DNA of 64,000 bases from CAZTDU01 sp964617355 (GCA_964617355.1 CAZTXP010000023.1:1-64000), one strand, 5' to 3'. Shown: positions 1 through 8,664, numbered from the stretch's first letter. The notes: generated from the letters alone by a model not told the origin. Translations and numbers: made by a program.

Positions 1-1
1 C

Positions 2-1609
2 GACGAACTCTTCAAGCAGGACAAGGTGAAGCATGTGCTCGTGCGCCATGAGCAGGGCGCCGCGCACGCAGCTGACGGTTATTCGCGCGCGAGCAACAAG
101 GTCGGCGTGTGCCTGGTCACCTCGGGCCCCGGCGTGACCAACGCGGTCACCGGCATCGCCACGGCCTACATGGACTCGATCCCGATGGTGATCATCACCG
201 GCCAGGTGCCCACCGCGGCGATCGGGCTGGATGCGTTCCAGGAAGTCGACACGGTCGGCATCACGCGCCCGTGCGTGAAGCACAACTTCCTCGTCAAGGA
301 CGTGAAGGACCTCGCGGCGACGATGAAGAAGGCGTTCTTCCTCGCCACCTCGGGCCGTCCCGGCCCGGTGCTCGTCGACATCCCCAATGACGTCACGATG
401 CAGGCGTGCGAGTTCCAGTACCCCGAGACCGTGGCGATGCGCAGCTACAGCCCGGTGAAGAAGGGCCACGCGGGGCAGATCAAGAAGGCGGTGCAGCTGA
501 TCCTCGAGGCGAAGCGCCCGATGATCTACACCGGCGGCGGCGTGATCCTCGCCAACGCCGCCCCGAAGCTGACCGAGTTCGTGCGCCAGCTCGGCTACCC
601 GATCACCAACACGCTGATGGGCCTCGGCGGCTATCCTGCGACCGACCGCCAGTTCCTCGGCATGCTCGGCATGCACGGCACGTACGAAGCCAACATGGCG
701 ATGCAGAACTGCGACGTGCTGGTGGCGATCGGCGCGCGGTTCGACGATCGCGTGATCGGCAACCCGGCGCACTTCGCGCAGAACCCGCGCAAGATCGTGC
801 ACGTGGACATCGACCCCTCGTCGATCTCCAAGCGCGTGAAGGTCGACGTGCCGATCGTCGGCGACGTCGGCGAAGTGCTCGACGAGCTGTCGAAGGCGCT
901 GAAGGCCGCGGCGGCCAAGCCCGATGCCGCGGCGCTCGCGGCGTGGTGGAAGCAGATCGACGAGTGGCGCTCGAAGGAGTGCCTGAAGTACGACCGCGCC
1001 TCGGCGATCATCAAGCCGCAGTTCGTCGTCGAGAAGCTCTGGGAAGTCACCGGCGGCGACGCCATCATCACCTCCGACGTCGGCCAGCACCAGATGTGGG
1101 CGGCGCAGTTCTACAAGTTCGACAAGCCGCGCCGCTGGATCAATTCCGGCGGCCTGGGCACGATGGGATTCGGCCTGCCCGCCGCGATGGGTGCCGCGCT
1201 CGCCAACCCCGGCGTGCCGGTGGCCTGCGTGACCGGCGAGTCCTCGATCCAGATGTGCCTGCAGGAACTCTCGACCTGCAAGCAGTACCGCCTGCCGGTG
1301 AAGATCGTGAACCTGAACAACCGCTACATGGGCATGGTGCGCCAGTGGCAGGAGTTCTTCCACGGCAACCGGTACGCCGAGTCGTACATGGACGCGCTGC
1401 CCGACTTCGTGAAGCTCGCCGAGGGCTACGGCCACCGCGGCGTGCAGGTCACCAAGCCCGCCGACGTCGAGCCCGCGCTGCGCGACGCGTTCAAGCGGAA
1501 GGACGAGCTCGTCTTCCTCGACATCGTCACCGACCAGACCGAGAACGTCTACCCGATGGTGCCGGGCGGCAAGGGCATCTCCGAGATGATCCTCTCGGAG
1601 GATCTCTGA
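2..1609 (+). CDS. ilvI: Acetolactate synthase (AHAS) large catalytic subunit, 5' end cut off by the window
   Basis: Catalyses the ThDP-dependent condensation of pyruvate to acetolactate (or with 2-ketobutyrate to acetohydroxybutyrate), the first common step of valine, leucine and isoleucine synthesis. The reading frame is open from base 2, so about 40-50 N-terminal residues lie outside; 535 residues are visible. The catalytic glutamate region VRHEQGAAHAADGY is at the very start, followed by the central FAD/regulatory domain and the C-terminal ThDP domain. The ThDP/Mg motif reads TGESSIQM...NLNN, with Glu where many enzymes have the Asp of GDG; this is probably lineage-normal. Its stop overlaps the ilvH start (TGATG), so the two subunits are translationally coupled. 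Confidence 0.96.
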   Translation, partial: DELFKQDKVKHVLVRHEQGAAHAADGYSRASNKVGVCLVTSGPGVTNAVTGIATAYMDSIPMVIITGQVPTAAIGLDAFQEVDTVGITRPCVKHNFLVKDVKDLAATMKKAFFLATSGRPGPVLVDIPNDVTMQACEFQYPETVAMRSYSPVKKGHAGQIKKAVQLILEAKRPMIYTGGGVILANAAPKLTEFVRQLGYPITNTLMGLGGYPATDRQFLGMLGMHGTYEANMAMQNCDVLVAIGARFDDRVIGNPAHFAQNPRKIVHVDIDPSSISKRVKVDVPIVGDVGEVLDELSKALKAAAAKPDAAALAAWWKQIDEWRSKECLKYDRASAIIKPQFVVEKLWEVTGGDAIITSDVGQHQMWAAQFYKFDKPRRWINSGGLGTMGFGLPAAMGAALANPGVPVACVTGESSIQMCLQELSTCKQYRLPVKIVNLNNRYMGMVRQWQEFFHGNRYAESYMDALPDFVKLAEGYGHRGVQVTKPADVEPALRDAFKRKDELVFLDIVTDQTENVYPMVPGGKGISEMILSEDL

Positions 1610-2103
1610 TGTCGCGCCACATCATCTCGATCCTGCTCGAGAACGAGGCCGGCGCGTTGTCCAGGGTGTCGGGCCTCTTCTCGGCGCGCGCGTACAACAT
1701 CGAGTCGCTGACGGTGGCGCCGACGGAAGACCCGTCGATGTCGCGCATGACCATCGTCACCACCGGCTCGGAAGACGTCATCGAGCAGATCACCAAGCAG
1801 CTGAACAAGCTGGTCGAGGTGGTGAAGGTCGTCGACCTCTCGGAGGCCGAGCACATCGAGCGCGAGCTGATGCTGATCAAGGTGCGCGCCGGCGCCAAGG
1901 AGCGCGAGGACATGAAGCGCATGGCCGACATCTTCCGCGGCCGCGTCATCGACGTCTCGGACAACACCTACACGATCGAGCTCACCGGCGACGGCGCCAA
2001 GCTCGACGCGTTCATCCACGCCATCGACTCGGCCAGCATCGTCGAGACCGTGCGCACCGGCGCGAGCGGCATCGGCCGCGGCAACCGGGTACTGCGGGTC
2101 TGA
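1609..2103 (+). CDS. ilvH: Acetolactate synthase small regulatory subunit
   Basis: Regulatory partner of IlvI; it activates the catalytic subunit and confers valine feedback inhibition. It has 164 residues, the usual length. An N-terminal ACT domain (about residues 3-80) opens with MSRHIISILLENEAGALSRV and includes the conserved ARAYNIESLTVAPTED stretch; a C-terminal small-subunit domain follows (about 85-160). The ATG shares its A with the ilvI stop. It sits in the ilvI-ilvH-ilvC operon, 67 bases before ilvC. Confidence 0.97.
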   Translation: MSRHIISILLENEAGALSRVSGLFSARAYNIESLTVAPTEDPSMSRMTIVTTGSEDVIEQITKQLNKLVEVVKVVDLSEAEHIERELMLIKVRAGAKEREDMKRMADIFRGRVIDVSDNTYTIELTGDGAKLDAFIHAIDSASIVETVRTGASGIGRGNRVLRV

Positions 2104-2170
2104 ACGGCCGCGCCTCGCGGCGCCGCGACCCCGCCCTTTTTCTGCAGGTTCCATCCAGGGAGTGCAATCC

Positions 2171-3187
2171 ATGAAGGTCTACTACGACAAAGACGCCGAC
2201 CTCTCGCTCATCAAGGGCAAGAAGGTCACCATCCTCGGCTACGGCTCGCAGGGCCACGCGCACGCGCTCAACCTGCACGAGTCCGGCGGCAAGGTCACCG
2301 TGGGCCTGAGGAAGGACGGCGCCTCGTGGGACAAGGCGAAGAAGGCGGGCCTGAAGGTCGCCGAGGTCGCCGACGCGGTGAAGGGCGCCGACGTCGTCAT
2401 GATGCTGATGCCCGACGAGCACATCGCCGCGGTCTACAACGCCGACGTCGCCCCGAACATCAAGAAGGGGGCGTCGCTGGCCTTCGCGCACGGCTTCAAC
2501 GTGCACTACGGGCAGGTGCAGCCGCGCGCCGACCTCGACGTGTGGATGGTCGCGCCGAAGGCCCCGGGCCACACCGTGCGCTCGACCTACGCCGCCGGCG
2601 GCGGCGTGCCGATGCTGATCGCCGTGCACCGCAACGCGTCGAAGAAGGCGCGCGACATGGCCCTCTCGTACGCCGCGGCGATCGGCGGCGGCAAGGCCGG
2701 GATCATCGAGACCAACTTCAAGGAAGAGACCGAGACCGACCTCTTCGGCGAGCAGACCGTGCTCTGCGGCGGCTGCGTCGAGCTGGTCAAGGCCGGCTTC
2801 GACACGCTGGTCGACGCGGGCTACGCGCCCGAGATGGCGTACTTCGAGTGCCTGCACGAGCTGAAGCTGATCGTCGACCTGATGTACGAGGGCGGCATCG
2901 GCACGATGAACTACTCGATCTCGAACAACGCCGAGTACGGCGAATACGTCACCGGGCCGAAGATCATCGACGACGCCGTGCGCGCGCGCATGAAGGAAGC
3001 GCTGCACCGCATCCAGACCGGCGAGTACGCGAAGGACTTCGTGCTCGAGAACAAGGCGGGCGCCCCGACGCTGCTGTCGCGCCGGCGCATGACCGCGGAG
3101 CACCCGATCGAGAAGGTCGGCGGCAAGCTCCGGGACATGATGCCCTGGATCCGCAAGAACCGCCTCGTCGACACCTCGAAGAACTGA
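2171..3187 (+). CDS. ilvC: Ketol-acid reductoisomerase
   Basis: NADPH- and Mg-dependent isomerisation and reduction of acetolactate to dihydroxyisovalerate, the second common branched-chain step. It has 338 residues, the short class I form. The N-terminal Rossmann domain carries GYGSQGHAHALNL (about residues 24-36), and the C-terminal knotted domain has the metal-ligand stretches NFKEETETDLFGEQ and CLHELKLIVDLMYEGG. The start is the ATG reading MKVYYDKDADLS, matching the family N-terminus, with AGGGAG 8 bases upstream; an in-frame GTG three codons earlier is less likely. Confidence 0.97.
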   Translation: MKVYYDKDADLSLIKGKKVTILGYGSQGHAHALNLHESGGKVTVGLRKDGASWDKAKKAGLKVAEVADAVKGADVVMMLMPDEHIAAVYNADVAPNIKKGASLAFAHGFNVHYGQVQPRADLDVWMVAPKAPGHTVRSTYAAGGGVPMLIAVHRNASKKARDMALSYAAAIGGGKAGIIETNFKEETETDLFGEQTVLCGGCVELVKAGFDTLVDAGYAPEMAYFECLHELKLIVDLMYEGGIGTMNYSISNNAEYGEYVTGPKIIDDAVRARMKEALHRIQTGEYAKDFVLENKAGAPTLLSRRRMTAEHPIEKVGGKLRDMMPWIRKNRLVDTSKN

Positions 3188-3195
3188 GCGCGACG

Positions 3196-3384
3196 ATGCG
3201 CTGGCTGCTGGGGATGGCGGCGGCGATCCTGCTCTCGGGCTGCGGCGACAAGGTGCCGCAGTCCGGGGCCGCGAAGAAGGTCGGCGACCAGCCGAAGCAG
3301 GTGGTCGACCGCGCCGCGCAGGACGCGGCCAAGGTGCTGCAGCAGGGCGCCGACCGGACGGCGGATGCCGACAAGAAGAACTGA
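3196..3384 (+). CDS. Small lipoprotein of unknown function
   Basis: 62-residue protein with a lipoprotein signal peptide: a short basic start (MRW), a hydrophobic core and the lipobox LLSGC, so Cys-17 should be lipidated and become the mature N-terminus. The mature part is about 46 hydrophilic, Lys/Asp/Gln-rich residues without a recognised domain. It lies 8 bases after ilvC and 3 bases before psd, so it is probably co-transcribed. I do not recognise a family. Correct frame, lipobox and tight spacing argue for a real gene. Confidence 0.75.
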   Translation: MRWLLGMAAAILLSGCGDKVPQSGAAKKVGDQPKQVVDRAAQDAAKVLQQGADRTADADKKN

Positions 3385-3387
3385 GCC

Positions 3388-4041
3388 ATGCGCCCTCCCT
3401 ATCCGCATCCCCTGATCGCGCGCGAAGGCTGGCCGTTCCTCGCCGGCTCGGTCGCGGCGGCCGTGGTCGTGCAGTGGCTCGCCGGCTGGTGGGCGATCCC
3501 GCTGTGGATCGCGGCCCTGTTCGTGCTGCAGTTCTTCCGCGACCCCCCGCGCGACGTGCCGGACGAGGCGGACGCGGTGGTCTCGCCGGCCGACGGCCGC
3601 ATCGTCGCCATCGAGAAGGTGCGCGATCCGTGGCTGGAGCGCGAGGCGCTGAAGATCTCCGTGTTCATGAACGTGTTCAACGTGCACTCCAACCGCGCGC
3701 CGGTGGACGGCACGGTGAAGCAGCGCTGGTACCACGAGGGCGCCTTCGTCAACGCGGCGCTCGACAAGGCCTCGACCGAGAACGAGCGCAACGCGCTGTG
3801 GATCCGCACCAGGGGCGGGCGCGACGTCACCTGCGTGCAGATCGCCGGCCTCGTCGCGCGGCGCATCCTCTGCTACGTCGACCAGGGCGTGGAGCTGACG
3901 CGCGGCCAGCGCTACGGCTTCATCCGCTTCGGCTCGCGCGTCGACGTCTACCTGCCGCTCGACGCGAAGCCCGTGGCCGCGCTCGGCGACAAGGTGCAGG
4001 CGGCGAGCTCGGTGCTCGCCACGCTGCCGGCGAATGGCTGA
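3388..4041 (+). CDS. psd: Phosphatidylserine decarboxylase proenzyme (short form)
   Basis: Decarboxylates phosphatidylserine to phosphatidylethanolamine at the inner membrane. It has 217 residues, as in the short PSD class. A hydrophobic N-terminus (about residues 19-50) anchors it. The self-cleavage site that generates the pyruvoyl group is the Gly-Ser pair in IRFGSRVDVY, Gly182/Ser183, leaving a 35-residue alpha chain. SPADGRI and VFNVHSNRAPVDG are family blocks. It overlaps pssA, the preceding enzyme of the same pathway, by 8 bases, so the two steps are co-expressed. Confidence 0.95.
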   Translation: MRPPYPHPLIAREGWPFLAGSVAAAVVVQWLAGWWAIPLWIAALFVLQFFRDPPRDVPDEADAVVSPADGRIVAIEKVRDPWLEREALKISVFMNVFNVHSNRAPVDGTVKQRWYHEGAFVNAALDKASTENERNALWIRTRGGRDVTCVQIAGLVARRILCYVDQGVELTRGQRYGFIRFGSRVDVYLPLDAKPVAALGDKVQAASSVLATLPANG

Positions 4042-4843
4042 ATTGCCGGGCAACGGCGCGCAGCAGCCCGAGGGCGCACGCGTGCGCCCGCCGATGGGCC
4101 CGCGCATCAAGCAGCTGCGCCGGCGCAGCATCTACCTGCTGCCGAACCTGTTCACCACGGCGGCGCTCTTCGCCGGCTTCTACGCCATCGTGCAGGCGAT
4201 GAACGGCAAGTTCGACGTCTCGGCGGTGGCGATCTTCGTCGCCGCGGTGCTCGACGGGCTGGATGGCCGCATCGCGCGCATGACGCGCACGCAGAGCGAG
4301 TTCGGCGCAGAGTACGACAGCCTCTCGGACATGGTCTCGTTCGGCGCCGCGCCGGCGCTCGTCATGTACGAGTGGATCCTGAAGGACATCGGCCGCTTCG
4401 GCTGGATCGCGGCCTTCGTCTACTGCGCGTCCGCGGCGCTGCGCCTCGCGCGCTTCAACGTCAACACCGACGTCGTCGACAAGCGCTTCTTCCAGGGCCT
4501 GCCCAGCCCGGGCGCCGCGGCGCTGGTCGCCGGCTTCATCTGGCTCGCGCACGACAACAAGATCCCGCTCTCCGAGTACGGCATGCCGTGGGTCGCCGGC
4601 CTCGTCACGCTGTACGCCGGCCTCACCATGGTGTCGAACGCGCCGTTCTACAACTTCAAGACGGTCAACTGGCGCAAGGCGGTGCCGTTCTCGGTGCTGC
4701 TGGTCGTCGTGCTGGTGTTCGTGCTGGTGTCGTTCAATCCGCCGGTGGTGCTGTTCCTGCTCTTCTGCGGGTATGGTCTTTCCGGCTGGGTGCTGTGGGT
4801 GATGGGCGTGCGCGCAAAGCCGCTGCCGCCCGGATTCTCTTGA
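4034..4843 (+). CDS. pssA: CDP-diacylglycerol-serine O-phosphatidyltransferase
   Basis: Makes phosphatidylserine from CDP-diacylglycerol and serine, supplying Psd. It is a 269-residue polytopic membrane protein. The CDP-alcohol phosphatidyltransferase signature is complete: DGLDGRIAR, then eight residues later G-x3-D-x3-D as GAEYDSLSD. Several hydrophobic helices follow. The N-terminus (about 35 residues) is polar and Pro/Arg-rich. It follows psd with an 8-base overlap. Its stop codon lies within an FNR-like box that precedes nnrS. Confidence 0.95.
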   Translation: MAELPGNGAQQPEGARVRPPMGPRIKQLRRRSIYLLPNLFTTAALFAGFYAIVQAMNGKFDVSAVAIFVAAVLDGLDGRIARMTRTQSEFGAEYDSLSDMVSFGAAPALVMYEWILKDIGRFGWIAAFVYCASAALRLARFNVNTDVVDKRFFQGLPSPGAAALVAGFIWLAHDNKIPLSEYGMPWVAGLVTLYAGLTMVSNAPFYNFKTVNWRKAVPFSVLLVVVLVFVLVSFNPPVVLFLLFCGYGLSGWVLWVMGVRAKPLPPGFS

Positions 4844-4853
4844 TCTGAAGCAA
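4840..4853. promoter_or_regulatory. FNR/NNR-like box upstream of nnrS (TTGAT-N4-AGCAA)
   Basis: TTGATctgaAGCAA matches the FNR-family consensus TTGAT-N4-ATCAA at 9 of 10 defined positions. It lies 26 bases before the nnrS start. nnrS genes are classically controlled by FNR/NnrR-type regulators, which supports the site. Binding itself is inferred. Confidence 0.55.
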
Positions 4854-4879
4854 TCCCACGACGCGCGCGGGTCGCTACC

Positions 4880-6061
4880 GTGCGCGCCGTGACCCTCGTC
4901 CGCATCGAAGAACCCGCGAAGCCGCCACGGCTATCCGGCAGCGCATTCCTCGCGCTCGGCTTCCGTCCCTTCTACCTGCTCGCCGCGGCGTGGTCCGCGC
5001 TCGCGATCCTCGCTTGGGTGCTGATGCTCTCCGGCCGGTTGCCGGCGCCGGCCGCGCACGCCGGCATCGAGTGGCACGCGCACGAGATGGTGTTCGGCTT
5101 CGCGCTCGCGGTGGTCGCGGGCTTCCTGCTCACCGCGGTGCGCGCGTGGACCGGCATCCCGACGCCGACCGGCGCCGCGCTCGCGCTGCTGGCCGCGATC
5201 TGGATCGCGGGGCGCGTCGCCATCTGGATCGGCTCGCCCTTGGTCGCGACGGTCGTCGACGGCGCGTTCCCGTTCGCGCTCGCGTTCGCCATCGGCCGCG
5301 TGCTGGTGCGGGCCGGCAATCGCCGCAACTACTTCGTCATCGCGATGCTGTGCGCGATGGGCGCGCTCAACCTCGCGTTCCATTTCGGCGCCGGGCTCGC
5401 GGCGGTCAAGGCCGCGCTCTACCTCGTGCTGGTGCTGGTGGCGGTGATGGGCGGGCGCGTGATCCCGTCGTTCACGCAGAACGCGCTGCCGCGCGTGCAG
5501 GTGGTGCGCCGGCCTTGGCTGGACAAGGCCTCCATCGGCCTCGCGCTCGCCGCCTTTGCCGCCGATGCGCTGTCGTTGCCGGGCCTCGTCGTCGCGCCGC
5601 TCGCCGGCGCCGCGGCGCTCGCCCACGCGGCGCGCCTCGCCGACTGGAAGCCGCTCGCGACCTTGCGCACGCCGATCCTGTGGATCCTGCATCTGTCATA
5701 CGCGTGGATGCCGCTCGGCTTCGCGCTCCTCTCGGCGAGCGCGCTGGGCTTCATCGCGCCCGGCGCGGCGACGCACGCATTCGCCGCCGGGGCGATGGGC
5801 GGCGTGATCCTCGGCATGATCACGCGCACCGCGCTCGGCCACACCGGCCGGCCGCTGAAGGCGGGGCGCAGCGAGACCGCGTCCTACGTGCTGGTGCACC
5901 TCGCCTGCGGGCTGCGCGTCGCCGCGGCGCTGGCGCCGGCGCTCGGGTATGCAAGGCTGATCGAGATTTCGGCAGCGTGCTGGGCCGCCGCCTTCCTCGT
6001 CTACGCGGCGACCTACGCGCCGCGGCTCTGGAAGCCGCGTGCCGACGGCAAGCCTGGCTGA
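4880..6061 (+). CDS. nnrS: NnrS family membrane protein (nitrosative stress)
   Basis: Haem- and copper-containing membrane protein linked to nitric-oxide tolerance in denitrifiers and pathogens; its biochemical activity is not settled. It has 393 residues and about 12 predicted hydrophobic helices. The family start LGFRPFYLLAA, the conserved WHAHEMVFGF stretch and the late MITRTALGHTGRPL block are present. The start is a GTG; a second GTG three codons later is possible. It separates the pssA and leuA genes that are often adjacent in betaproteobacteria, so it looks like an insertion into an older cluster, and it has its own FNR-like box. Confidence 0.92.
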   Translation: MRAVTLVRIEEPAKPPRLSGSAFLALGFRPFYLLAAAWSALAILAWVLMLSGRLPAPAAHAGIEWHAHEMVFGFALAVVAGFLLTAVRAWTGIPTPTGAALALLAAIWIAGRVAIWIGSPLVATVVDGAFPFALAFAIGRVLVRAGNRRNYFVIAMLCAMGALNLAFHFGAGLAAVKAALYLVLVLVAVMGGRVIPSFTQNALPRVQVVRRPWLDKASIGLALAAFAADALSLPGLVVAPLAGAAALAHAARLADWKPLATLRTPILWILHLSYAWMPLGFALLSASALGFIAPGAATHAFAAGAMGGVILGMITRTALGHTGRPLKAGRSETASYVLVHLACGLRVAAALAPALGYARLIEISAACWAAAFLVYAATYAPRLWKPRADGKPG

Positions 6062-6062
6062 G

Positions 6063-6091
6063 TTGCGGGGCCCCTGAACACCCGGTATAGT
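6063..6091 (+). promoter_or_regulatory. Promoter for the leucine leader peptide and leuA
   Basis: TTGCGG at 6063-6068, a 17-base spacer and TATAGT at 6086-6091 form a good sigma-70 promoter. The leader ATG begins 6 bases after the -10 box, where transcription itself should begin, so the leader transcript may be leaderless. Confidence 0.6.
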
Positions 6092-6097
6092 GGGTCG

Positions 6098-6175
6098 ATG
6101 GCCTCGGCCCACGACATCCTCGTGCTGTTCCGCACCCTGGCGCTCCTGCCCGGGCTGCTGCGCCTCGCGCGCTAA
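6098..6175 (+). CDS. Candidate leucine-rich leader peptide before leuA
   Basis: 25-codon open frame starting ATG and ending TAA, 82 bases before leuA. Eight of its 25 residues are leucine (positions 8, 10, 14, 16, 17, 20, 21, 23), including two adjacent pairs, and it begins directly at a predicted transcription start. This is the layout of an amino-acid attenuation leader: ribosome stalling at Leu codons would report leucyl-tRNA level. Downstream there is a short hairpin (6208-6222) but no T-tract, so the mechanism may not be classical intrinsic termination. Leucine is common in GC-rich frames, so chance is not excluded. Confidence 0.5.
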   Translation: MASAHDILVLFRTLALLPGLLRLAR

Positions 6176-6207
6176 AACCCCCACCCCACAATTCGGCAGT
6201 GCCCAGC

Positions 6208-6222
6208 CCGCCCACGAGGCGG
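6208..6222 (+). promoter_or_regulatory. Short hairpin between leader peptide and leuA
   Basis: CCGCC-cacga-GGCGG gives a 5-bp stem ahead of the leuA ribosome-binding site (AAGGAAAG at 6247-6254). It could be part of a leucine-responsive leader. No T-run follows, so it is not an ordinary terminator. Confidence 0.3.
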
Positions 6223-6257
6223 AAAGGGATCAATCCATCCAACGGGAAGGAAAGACC

Positions 6258-7802
6258 ATGACCACCGACCAATTGATCATCTTCGACACCACCATGCGCG
6301 ACGGCGAGCAGTCGCCCGGCGCCTCGATGACGCAGGAAGAGAAGCTGCGCATCGCCCGGGCGCTGGAGCGCATGAAGGTCGACGTGATCGAGGCGGGCTT
6401 CCCGGCCTCGTCGAACGGCGACTTCGAGTGCGTGCGCGCGATCGCCAACGTGGTCAAGGATTCCACCGTCGCCGGCCTGTGCCGCGCGAACGACCGCGAC
6501 ATCCAGCGCGGCATCGACGCGCTGAAGGGCGCGCCGTCGTGGCGCATCCACACCTTCATCGCCACCAGCCCGCTGCACATGGAAAAGAAATTGCGCATGT
6601 CGCCCGAGCAGGTGCTCGAGCAGGCGAAGCTCGCGGTGCGCTACGCCCGCAACGCCTGCCCGGACATCGAGTTCTCGCCCGAGGACGGCAGCCGCTCGGA
6701 GCTCGACTTCCTCTGCCGCGTGCTCGAAGCCGTGATCAAGGAGGGCGCGACCACCATCAACGTGCCCGACACGGTCGGCTACGCGGTGCCGCAGCAGTTC
6801 GGCGAGTTCATCCGCCAGCTCCGGGAGAAGATCCCCAACTCCGACAAGGCGGTCTGGTCGGTGCACTGCCACAACGACCTCGGCATGGCGGTGGCGAACT
6901 CGCTCGCCGCGGTGCAGATCGGCGGTGCGCGGCAGGTCGAGTGCACCATCAACGGCCTCGGCGAGCGCGCCGGCAATACCTCGCTCGAGGAAGTCGTGAT
7001 GGCGGTGCGCACGCGCAAGGACTTCTTCCACCTCCAGACGCGCATCGACACCACGCAGATCGTGCCGACCTCGCGGCTCGTCTCGCAGGTCACGGGCTTC
7101 GTCGTGCAGCCGAACAAGGCGGTGGTCGGCGCGAACGCCTTCGCGCACGCCTCGGGCATCCACCAGGACGGCGTGCTGAAGGCGCGCGAGACCTACGAGA
7201 TCATGACCGCCGAGGACGTGGGCTGGAGCACCAACAAGATCGTGCTCGGCAAGCTCTCCGGGCGCACCGCGTTCAAGCAGCGCCTGAAGGAACTCGGCGT
7301 CGAGATGGAGAGCGAGGATCGCGTCAACAAGGCCTTCCAGCGCTTCAAGGACCTCGCCGACAAGAAGGCGGAGATCTTCGACGAGGACCTCATGGCCCTC
7401 GTCTCCGACGAGTCCGCGTCGCAGGCCGAGCAGTACGGCCTGGTCACCATGAACCAGGCGAGCGGCATGGGCGAGCGCCCGCATGCCACGCTCGTGATCA
7501 CCGATGGCGGCAAGGAGAAGAAGAGCGAGGCCACGGGCGACGGCCCGGTGGACGCGACCTTCAAGGCGATCGAGGCCGTCGCGAAGAGCGGCGCGGAGCT
7601 GCTGCTCTACTCGGTGAACGCGGTGACGCAGGGGACCGAGTCGCAGGGCGAGGTCACGGTGCGCCTCTCCAAGGGCGGTCGCATCGTCAATGGCATCGGC
7701 GCCGACACCGACATCATCGTCGCCTCGGCCAAGGCCTACATCTCGGCGCTGAACCGGCTCTCCAGCAAGGACCAGAAGATGAACCCGCAGCACCAGGTGT
7801 GA
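6258..7802 (+). CDS. leuA: 2-isopropylmalate synthase
   Basis: Condenses 2-ketoisovalerate with acetyl-CoA, the committed step of leucine synthesis. It has 514 residues, normal for the bacterial long form. The N-terminal TIM-barrel starts IFDTTMRDGEQSPGASM, with the metal-site HCHNDLGMAVAN in the middle and the linker including FAHASGIHQDGVLK. The C-terminal regulatory domain (about residues 395-505), which binds leucine for feedback inhibition, is complete. AAGGAAAG precedes the ATG. The downstream gene starts within the leuA stop. Confidence 0.97.
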   Translation: MTTDQLIIFDTTMRDGEQSPGASMTQEEKLRIARALERMKVDVIEAGFPASSNGDFECVRAIANVVKDSTVAGLCRANDRDIQRGIDALKGAPSWRIHTFIATSPLHMEKKLRMSPEQVLEQAKLAVRYARNACPDIEFSPEDGSRSELDFLCRVLEAVIKEGATTINVPDTVGYAVPQQFGEFIRQLREKIPNSDKAVWSVHCHNDLGMAVANSLAAVQIGGARQVECTINGLGERAGNTSLEEVVMAVRTRKDFFHLQTRIDTTQIVPTSRLVSQVTGFVVQPNKAVVGANAFAHASGIHQDGVLKARETYEIMTAEDVGWSTNKIVLGKLSGRTAFKQRLKELGVEMESEDRVNKAFQRFKDLADKKAEIFDEDLMALVSDESASQAEQYGLVTMNQASGMGERPHATLVITDGGKEKKSEATGDGPVDATFKAIEAVAKSGAELLLYSVNAVTQGTESQGEVTVRLSKGGRIVNGIGADTDIIVASAKAYISALNRLSSKDQKMNPQHQV

Positions 7803-8239
7803 GGCGCGCCTTCCTCCTCGCAGGTCTTGTGCTGGCCGGCGCCGTGCAAGCGGCGCCGGTCTACAAGTGCGTCGACGCGAAAGGCGTGACGCAGTATTCC
7901 GAGAAGCCGGTGCCCGGCTGCCGCGGCACCGAGGTGGACATCCAGCCGCTGCCGCCGCCTTCGGGTGCCGAGCGGCCGGAAGCGCGCGACCTTGCCGAGC
8001 AGGAGCGCGGCTTTCGCCGCCGCCAGATCGAGCGCGAGGAGGCCGAGAAGAAGGCCGCCGCCGAGATGCAGCAGCGCGCGAAGCGCTGCCAGCAGCTGCA
8101 GTCGGAACTCGCGCGCTACACGCAGTCGCGCCGCGTCTGGCAGACCGACGCCAAGGGCGAGCGCTCGCCCATGGATGATGCCGAGCGCGAGCGGCGCACC
8201 GCCTCCCTGCGCTCCGAGATCTCGCGCACCTGCAGCTAG
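7799..8239 (+). CDS. DUF4124 domain secreted protein
   Basis: 146 residues. It starts with GTG overlapping the leuA stop, then a signal peptide (about residues 1-18, MRRAFLLAGLVLAGAVQA) and the DUF4124 motif VYKCVDAKGVTQYSEKPVPGC, where two cysteines probably form a disulphide in the periplasm. The C-terminal two thirds are charged and helical, probably a coiled coil (about residues 60-105). Such proteins are common in beta- and gammaproteobacteria; the function is unknown. Its TAG stop overlaps the stop of the convergent DUF2069 gene. Confidence 0.8.
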   Translation: MRRAFLLAGLVLAGAVQAAPVYKCVDAKGVTQYSEKPVPGCRGTEVDIQPLPPPSGAERPEARDLAEQERGFRRRQIEREEAEKKAAAEMQQRAKRCQQLQSELARYTQSRRVWQTDAKGERSPMDDAERERRTASLRSEISRTCS

Positions 8240-8592
8240 CCCGGGAGCCGGGCAGGGCGCGTCAATCTCGCGTAGGCCACCACGGACGCGAAGTACGCGA
8301 GGCTCAGCACGATCTCGCCGGCGGCGAGCAGCTGCGACACGCCGTGATCGGCCCACGCTCGCATCACGCCCTCGATGAAGTAGGCGAGGATGAACATGCT
8401 GGTCCACTGGTAGGTGTAGCGCCGGCCCGAGACGATGCCGGCCATCGGGATCAGCAGCGGCAGCGCCTTCAGCGCCAGCATCGAGCCGCCGGGGCGGATC
8501 GGCGCGAGCCACAGCTCCCACGCGAGGCAGAGCACGAACAGGGCGGCGAGCGCGGCCGCCGCGGCGAGGCGCAGGGGATTGAGGGACGTCAA
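8236..8592 (-). CDS. DUF2069 family small membrane protein
   Basis: 118-residue inner-membrane protein with about four hydrophobic helices. The central region GIVSGRRYTYQWTSMFILAY and the following EGVMRAWAD are typical of DUF2069, an uncharacterised proteobacterial family. The best start is a TTG (reading TSLNPLRLAAAAAL) because no ATG/GTG fits; a TATACT hexamer lies 9 bases upstream, consistent with a leaderless or nearly leaderless transcript. It converges on the DUF4124 gene, and the two TAG stops share the tetramer CTAG. Confidence 0.75.
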   Translation of the reverse strand: MTSLNPLRLAAAAALAALFVLCLAWELWLAPIRPGGSMLALKALPLLIPMAGIVSGRRYTYQWTSMFILAYFIEGVMRAWADHGVSQLLAAGEIVLSLAYFASVVAYARLTRPARLPG

Positions 8593-8601
8593 GGTGCGCG
8601 C

Positions 8602-8607
8602 AGTATA
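8602..8607 (-). promoter_or_regulatory. -10-like hexamer TATACT for the DUF2069 gene
   Basis: On the minus strand TATACT ends 9 bases before the TTG start at 8592. No convincing -35 was seen. It belongs to the recurring pattern of -10 boxes placed next to start codons in this window. Confidence 0.4.
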
Positions 8608-8664
8608 GTGCGCCCGCCGCGCGTGGTTTCGCGCTTGCGGCGCCGGCGCCCGGGCGCGCGGTGA

